Assembly (NCBI GenBank): GCA_030590185.1
Contig: JAUUZB010000091.1
Coordinates: 1 to 8,759 of the forward strand
Reading direction: 5' to 3'
Source of the DNA: Deltaproteobacteria bacterium
GTDB lineage: Bacteria > Myxococcota > XYA12-FULL-58-9 > JAUUZB01
DNA length: 8,759 nucleotides
This document shows positions 5,398 through 8,759 of the stretch, one piece after another. A program made the translations under genes and the position numbers. Numbering within the stretch: position 1 is the first letter of the stretch; every line of letters begins with the position of its first letter. The notes beneath the pieces were generated by a model, which saw nothing but the letters and a program-made list of their open reading frames with translations, made no database searches and was not told the origin of the DNA.

Positions 5398-6926
5398 GCG
5401 ACGCCTGTCGATTGATCGAAGAGCAGTTCGTCGAGGTCGGCCGTGAGGCCTTGTTCGAGGACCCCGAGGCTCGAGCCCACATTGAAACCTGTGAGCAATG
5501 CGCCGCGGCCTTCGCGGCCATGGAGGAGGTGGACGCGATGTTGCCAGAGTTGCCCGTGGTGGACACACCGAGCTCCTCCCTGGACCTGACCCCAGCCTCG
5601 GCCGGGGAGGTGGCGGCGGGCGCTACGGCGGCCGAGTCGAGCGCCGCGGCTGAGTGGCACGTCGCGATTGCGGACGAACAGATCGGACCGATGACGTTGT
5701 CGGCGGTCGAGGAGCAGTGGCACGCCGGTGCGATCGACGCCGAGAGCGTCGTCTGGAAGCAGGGGATGCCGGACTGGTTGCCCCTCGCGGAGGTGCCGGA
5801 GCTCGGCCACCTAGTCGCGGCGCAGGTAGCGGCCGTCGCCGCGCCCGGGCTCTCGGATCTCAACGGCCAGCCGACCGCCAATGGGCCGGTGCTGTACGGC
5901 AACCAATCGCCGGACGGGGAGCCGATCCAGTGGAAGCCCTCGGCGGGCTCGGATTTGGCATCCCTGGTGGACGAGGAGCTGGTGGCGGACGAGCCGTCGC
6001 CCGCCGTCGCTGCTGCCGCTGCTGCTGCCGTGGTGCCGGACGGGTTGCCGTCGGGACCGGGGTTCGGCCTTGGCGCTGGCGGTTTTGACTTTGCCGGTAC
6101 AGGCGAGGCGCCCCCAACCCTCGAGGCCCCGGCCCCCCAGGGTTGGTCCGTGCCGGCGCCTCCCCCGGCACCGTCCAGGGCGGTGATGAAGCCGATCCAC
6201 TGGATCCTGACCGCGGTCGGGTCCACCGGCGCCCTGGCCGCGGTCGCTGCGGCGGTTGTGATCCTGGTTCCCAATCGGCCGGTCGACCAGCCGGCGCTCC
6301 CGCCGATGGGCGCTCCGGGCGCGACTCGACCGGTGGCTGCTGCTCCGGGCGCCATACCGCACGTGGCGGCGCCCGCCCCCACCACACCCGGTCCGGTCGC
6401 CGCCGCGGAGTCGGTCTCGGCGTCGGCCCCAGCCAGTGCGGCACCCGCCCCCGCGGTGGAGAGCCGGCGCGGCGCAAAATCCTCTGGGGCGCGCGGAGGT
6501 GGCAGGTCCGGCGGCAAGGCGGGCGGCAAGAGCGGCGGTAGGTCCAGCGGCAAGTCCGGCGGCAAGAGCGGCGGCGTCGCGGCCGGCGCCGCCATGGATG
6601 ATGTGTTCAAGAAGGACGTCAAGGAGAAGCTGAGCATCCAGGACATCGTGGGCGGGGTGAAGAAGAACGCCGGCTCGGTCATGGGTTGCCTCAAATCCGC
6701 CCGGGCCAAGGGCGAGATCGTGCCCGGGACCTACAAGCTGATCCTCGGATGGGACATCAAGCCGAACGGCTCGGTCGCCAACACCCGCATGGTAGGCCCG
6801 TCCAAGGTCATGGGCACCTCGTTGCCCAGCTGTTTTGCCCGCTCCATGCGCAAATGGAAGTTCCCGCCCTCCCAGAAGGGCGCGCCCGTGAAGAACTTCC
6901 CGTTCGGGCCGTTCACGGTCAAGTGA
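5394..6926 (+). CDS. Membrane anti-sigma-like protein with GYF_2 and AgmX/PglI C-terminal domains
   Basis: This 510-aa protein overlaps the sigma gene by ATGA. Residues 1-50 form a zf-HC2-type zinc anti-sigma domain: Cys5, His29, Cys33 and Cys36 give the C-x23-H-x3-C-x2-C pattern. Residues about 87-140 are a GYF_2 domain (EWHVAIADEQIGPMTL, then VVWKQGMPDWLPLAEVPEL). Residues 141-265 are Ala/Pro/Gly-rich, with a run of Ala at 205-212. One membrane helix lies at about 270-292. Residues 293-360 are Pro/Ala-rich and 371-394 are six Arg/Lys-Ser/Ala-Gly/Ser-Gly units. Residues 400-510 match the AgmX/PglI C-terminal domain known from myxobacterial motility-related proteins: Cys432 and Cys480 spaced as in the family, a GWDIKPNGSV strand and the RKWKFPP motif. 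The likely topology is N-terminus in the cytoplasm holding the sigma factor and the C-terminal domain in the periplasm. The domain calls are firm; the sensing role is inferred from architecture and gene order. Confidence 0.9.
   Translation: MSDACRLIEEQFVEVGREALFEDPEARAHIETCEQCAAAFAAMEEVDAMLPELPVVDTPSSSLDLTPASAGEVAAGATAAESSAAAEWHVAIADEQIGPMTLSAVEEQWHAGAIDAESVVWKQGMPDWLPLAEVPELGHLVAAQVAAVAAPGLSDLNGQPTANGPVLYGNQSPDGEPIQWKPSAGSDLASLVDEELVADEPSPAVAAAAAAAVVPDGLPSGPGFGLGAGGFDFAGTGEAPPTLEAPAPQGWSVPAPPPAPSRAVMKPIHWILTAVGSTGALAAVAAAVVILVPNRPVDQPALPPMGAPGATRPVAAAPGAIPHVAAPAPTTPGPVAAAESVSASAPASAAPAPAVESRRGAKSSGARGGGRSGGKAGGKSGGRSSGKSGGKSGGVAAGAAMDDVFKKDVKEKLSIQDIVGGVKKNAGSVMGCLKSARAKGEIVPGTYKLILGWDIKPNGSVANTRMVGPSKVMGTSLPSCFARSMRKWKFPPSQKGAPVKNFPFGPFTVK
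6504..6575 (+). repeat. In-frame 12-bp tandem repeat coding for basic Gly/Ser linker
   Basis: Six 12-bp units encode residues 371-394 of the anti-sigma-like protein as repeats of Arg/Lys, Ser/Ala, Gly/Ser, Gly. The units are imperfect in the wobble and second positions. The array links the Pro/Ala-rich stretch after the membrane helix to the C-terminal domain. Unit number could change by slippage without breaking the frame. Confidence 0.7.
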
Positions 6927-6943
6927 CCCGCCGGGGGTCGCGG

Positions 6944-6971
6944 TTGACCTCCCCTGAGCCACCGGCATAAC
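6944..6971 (+). promoter_or_regulatory. Candidate sigma-70-type promoter for mvaD
   Basis: TTGACC (6944-6949, 5 of 6 matches to a -35 box) is followed after 16 nt by CATAAC (6966-6971, 4 of 6 to a -10 box), just after the stop of the anti-sigma-like gene. Transcription from here would begin near 6978, leaving a leader of roughly 120 nt before the mvaD start. The 170-nt gap makes an independent promoter plausible, but the match is from consensus reading only. Confidence 0.42.
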
Positions 6972-7007
6972 TGCGGCATGCACCGCCCCCGTCCCAGGCG
7001 CACGACA

Positions 7008-7036
7008 GACGCGACACCGGCGTTCGCGGGAATGAC
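7008..7036 (-). repeat. Degenerate dispersed palindromic repeat (VIPAKAGIQ-type)
   Basis: On the minus strand the segment reads GTCATTCCCGCGAACGCCGG, close to a short palindromic element dispersed in many proteobacterial genomes, which spurious translation renders as VIPAKAGIQ. One arm (GTCATTCCCGCGAA) is intact; the opposite arm is mutated (CGCCGG instead of CGCGGGAAT), so the hairpin is weakened. It lies in the mvaD leader. One copy in one window cannot prove it is dispersed here. Confidence 0.5.
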
Positions 7037-7096
7037 GGCTTGGGCAGTTTCGCGACCCGCTTCGCCGGCGATTCCTGTTGCGCACGGGGCACGCCG

Positions 7097-8095
7097 GTGA
7101 AGACCACCGCCATCGCCCACGCCAACATTGCGTTGGTCAAGTATTGGGGCAAGCGCGCCGGCACCGCGCCGGAGCTCAACTTGCCGGCGGTCGGCTCCCT
7201 CTCGATCACCCTCGGTGGCCTCAGCACCGAGACCACGGCGGAGTTGGCTCCTGACCTGGCCGAGGATGACTTTTGCATGCTCGACGCGGCCGGCGAGCCG
7301 CTGCCCCCCGACCCACGGATGGTGCGCCGGGTGCGCGCCTTTCTCGATCTCGTGCGCGACCGGGCTGGAGGGGGGAGCCGCCTGCGGGTCGTGAGTCGAA
7401 ATGATTTTCCCACCGGCGCGGGTCTCGCCTCGTCGGCCTCTGGGTTCGCGGCCCTGGCCCTGGCCGGCACCCGCGCCCTGGGCGCCGATCTGCCGCCGGG
7501 GGAGCTGTCTAGTCTGGCCCGTTGCGGCTCGGGATCCGCGGCGCGCTCGGTGTTCGGTGGATTCGTGGAGCTGGAGCGGGGAACGGCAGAGGATGGCCAC
7601 GACTGCGTCGCCCGTCCCCTCGCGGCGCCCGACCATTGGCCTCTGCGGGTGGTCGTGGCGGTCACCACGGAGCAGCACAAGGCGATCGGCTCCACCGCCG
7701 GCATGCAGCGCACGGCAGAGACGTCGCCGTTTTTCGCGGCGTGGGTCGAGTCCCACCCGGCCGATCTGGCCGCCGCCCGCGATGCGATCGCGGCACGGGA
7801 TTTCGATCGCCTCGCCGCGGTAACCGAGCTCAGCTGCCTGAGCATGCACGGGCTGATGCTATCGGCCCGGCCCGGCCTGGTTTACTGGAACGCGGCGACC
7901 GTCGAGCTGATCCATTCGGTGCGGGCGTGGCGCGCTGCTGGGGTGCCGTGCTGCTTCACCATCGACGCCGGGCCGCAGGTCAAGGTGGTGTGCGAGGCCT
8001 CGGTCGCCGACGAGGTCAGGGCCCGGCTCACCGAGGTTCCGGGGGTCCTTCGAACGATCGAGAGCGGGCTCGGGCAAGAGGCGCGCAGCGTGTGA
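7097..8095 (+). CDS. mvaD: Diphosphomevalonate decarboxylase
   Basis: The enzyme converts mevalonate 5-diphosphate to isopentenyl diphosphate with ATP, releasing phosphate and CO2, the last step of the classical mevalonate pathway in the cytoplasm. It is a GHMP-superfamily protein. From GTG 7097 it is 332 aa, the usual family length. An in-frame TTG at 7040 would add 19 residues of poor quality, so I prefer GTG, which directly precedes the conserved opening (KTTAIAHANIALVKYWGKR, residues 2-20, substrate-binding Lys and Trp-Gly-Lys). The phosphate-binding loop is FPTGAGLASSASGFAAL (104-120), and RCGSGSAARSVFGGF (142-156) includes Arg150. MQRTAETSPFF (203-213) is also conserved, and the catalytic base is Asp290 in CCFTIDAGPQVKV. 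All key residues are present, so this is a true decarboxylase rather than a related kinase. No other mevalonate gene is visible nearby. Its stop lies in the first of three tandem repeats. Confidence 0.95.
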   Translation: MKTTAIAHANIALVKYWGKRAGTAPELNLPAVGSLSITLGGLSTETTAELAPDLAEDDFCMLDAAGEPLPPDPRMVRRVRAFLDLVRDRAGGGSRLRVVSRNDFPTGAGLASSASGFAALALAGTRALGADLPPGELSSLARCGSGSAARSVFGGFVELERGTAEDGHDCVARPLAAPDHWPLRVVVAVTTEQHKAIGSTAGMQRTAETSPFFAAWVESHPADLAAARDAIAARDFDRLAAVTELSCLSMHGLMLSARPGLVYWNAATVELIHSVRAWRAAGVPCCFTIDAGPQVKVVCEASVADEVRARLTEVPGVLRTIESGLGQEARSV

Positions 8096-8180
8096 CCTAG
8101 CGGCCGGCGCGCGCTGCGGCTGTGACCTAGCGGCCGGCGCAGGCTGCGGCTGTGACCTCGCGGCCGGCGCAGGCTACAGC
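8091..8180. repeat. Three tandem 30-bp direct repeats in convergent gap
   Basis: Three head-to-tail copies, 8091-8120, 8121-8150 and 8151-8180, share TGTGACCT followed by (A/C)GCGGCCGGCGC and a GC-rich tail. Copies 1 and 2 differ at 2 of 30 bases, copies 2 and 3 at 3. The first copy holds the mvaD stop TGA (8093-8095). The last holds the TAG of the convergent gene (8174-8176), created by a change special to that copy (GCTACA instead of GCTGCG). No spacers separate the copies, so this is not a CRISPR array. Each contains a short GC-rich palindrome (CGGCCG) but no T-tract of a standard terminator. Confidence 0.9.
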
Positions 8181-8759
8181 GCCGGGCCCGGGGGCTCGGC
8201 AGGATAGCGCCTTTCCGCCACCAATCGCAGGGGCTCGGGCAGGGCGCCGGTCTTTAGCGCCGCAGCCAAGGCGTCGAAGTCGGCCGAGCGAGCGTCGGCG
8301 CCCAGGCTGATCCGGCCGCTGCCCCCACCGATGCGCTCCATCACCACCGGGGCCGAGACGACCTCGCCATCGAGCACAATCGCCAGGCGACGCTTGATGA
8401 GGCTCTCCGTGAGGTCGCCAAAGATCTCGGTGCCCGCCCGGTCGAAGCGGATGAGAAGGCTGGGCTGCCCCGGCAAACCCGGCTCCGTCGTGACCTCGAC
8501 CTCGGCGATGTGAGCGCCGGCGTTCCACCCGGCTCGGTCGACCAGATAGGTGCGGTACCGTTCGCCCAGGCCCGGCGGCGGCCCATGGCCTGTCTCGCGA
8601 CTGATCACCAGCTCGCGGCCGGGGGGAAGCTCCCCGCTCGTCGAGACCGTGGCCAGCCCGCGGCGCAGCTCGGCCTCGCTCGGCGCCTGCAGGTAGTAGG
8701 CCGCGATCCGTCCCAACTCGCCGGCCAAGACTTGCTCCCGGTGGATCTCGACTCCGACC
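8174..8759 (-). CDS. SecDF P1-head-like domain protein, 5'-truncated by window edge
   Basis: The frame is open from the window edge to TAG 8174-8176, giving 194 visible residues; a TTG at 8728 is in frame but the reading continues upstream (GVEIHREQVLAGELGR), so the true start is outside. Residues from about 70 to 190 of the visible part resemble the P1 head subdomain of SecD: an RYRTYLVD strand, GQPSLLIRFDRAGTEIFGDLTE, then KRRLAIVLDGEVVSAPVV, a Gly-rich SGRISLG turn, DFDALAAALKTGALP and LRLVAERR. In SecD this domain is periplasmic and assists protein export. Here the protein ends about 13 residues after the domain, at the point where SecD would continue into its membrane helices. It is therefore either a truncated SecD or a free-standing member of the domain family. 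It is convergent with mvaD. Confidence 0.82.
   Translation of the reverse strand, partial: VGVEIHREQVLAGELGRIAAYYLQAPSEAELRRGLATVSTSGELPPGRELVISRETGHGPPPGLGERYRTYLVDRAGWNAGAHIAEVEVTTEPGLPGQPSLLIRFDRAGTEIFGDLTESLIKRRLAIVLDGEVVSAPVVMERIGGGSGRISLGADARSADFDALAAALKTGALPEPLRLVAERRYPAEPPGPAL

Noticed and set aside
5336..6709. Long open frame on the minus strand (457 codons) opposite the anti-sigma-like gene
   Set aside because: It is rich in Ala, Pro and Thr runs with no domain, and lies fully antisense to a protein with several recognised domains. It is a high-GC shadow.
5811..7085. Second long minus-strand frame (424 codons)
   Set aside because: Its translation is Arg/Gly/His-rich low complexity, antisense to the same gene and to the mvaD leader; no domain or ribosome binding site stands out.
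7040..7096. Longer mvaD from TTG 7040
   Set aside because: The added 19 residues do not look conserved, and the GTG at 7097 gives the usual family start and length.
6731..7849. Minus-strand frame of 372 codons across mvaD
   Set aside because: It is antisense to conserved MvaD motifs and contains the VIPANAGV translation typical of the dispersed repeat, a known sign of a false gene.
8091..8180. CRISPR-like array
   Set aside because: The copies are directly adjacent with no spacers and there are no cas genes, so it is a plain tandem repeat.

Overview
The window is GC-rich and gene-dense, with long spurious open frames on both strands, as expected of a high-GC bacterium. The best taxonomic hints are a protein ending in an AgmX/PglI-type C-terminal domain with a GYF_2 domain, an ECF sigma factor beside it, and a mevalonate-pathway diphosphomevalonate decarboxylase in an apparently Gram-negative setting. 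Together these suggest Myxococcota or a related deltaproteobacterial lineage. This is inference from domain content only; there is no rRNA or other marker in the window.

Left part (1-3457): a 5'-truncated unknown gene on + meets an unknown small gene on - with stop codons exactly back to back. Upstream on - lies a likely translationally coupled pair: a 184-aa protein (2239-2793) and a protein of the BpsA / bis-aminopropyl-spermidine synthase family (959-2239). The BpsA-like protein carries a C-terminal extension. Both that extension and the 184-aa protein show faint resemblance to S-adenosylmethionine decarboxylase (SpeD), with the self-processing serine apparently missing. This is the most speculative but possibly newest item. 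A divergent gene (2837-3457), perhaps GNAT-like, starts 43 bp from the pair.

Middle part (3458-4791): a multi-pass membrane protein of unknown function on -, then a complete tRNA-Leu(CAA) on - with encoded CCA and a plausible promoter. A GC-rich spacer follows, with C-runs just before the sigma-factor ribosome binding site.

Right part (4792-8759): an ECF sigma factor overlaps by 4 nt a 510-aa protein that joins a zinc-binding anti-sigma domain, a GYF_2 domain, one membrane helix, a Gly/Ser/Lys repeat linker and an AgmX/PglI C-terminal domain. This looks like a sigma/anti-sigma pair with an envelope module attached. Next come a promoter-like region with a degenerate genomic palindromic repeat and mvaD (isoprenoid precursor synthesis by the mevalonate route). 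Three tandem 30-bp repeats span the 3' ends of mvaD and of a convergent gene. That gene encodes a SecDF P1-head-like domain, runs off the window edge at its 5' end and lacks the SecD membrane channel.

No insertion sequence, CRISPR array, prophage or rRNA gene was seen. No stretch longer than about 300 bp is without a gene.
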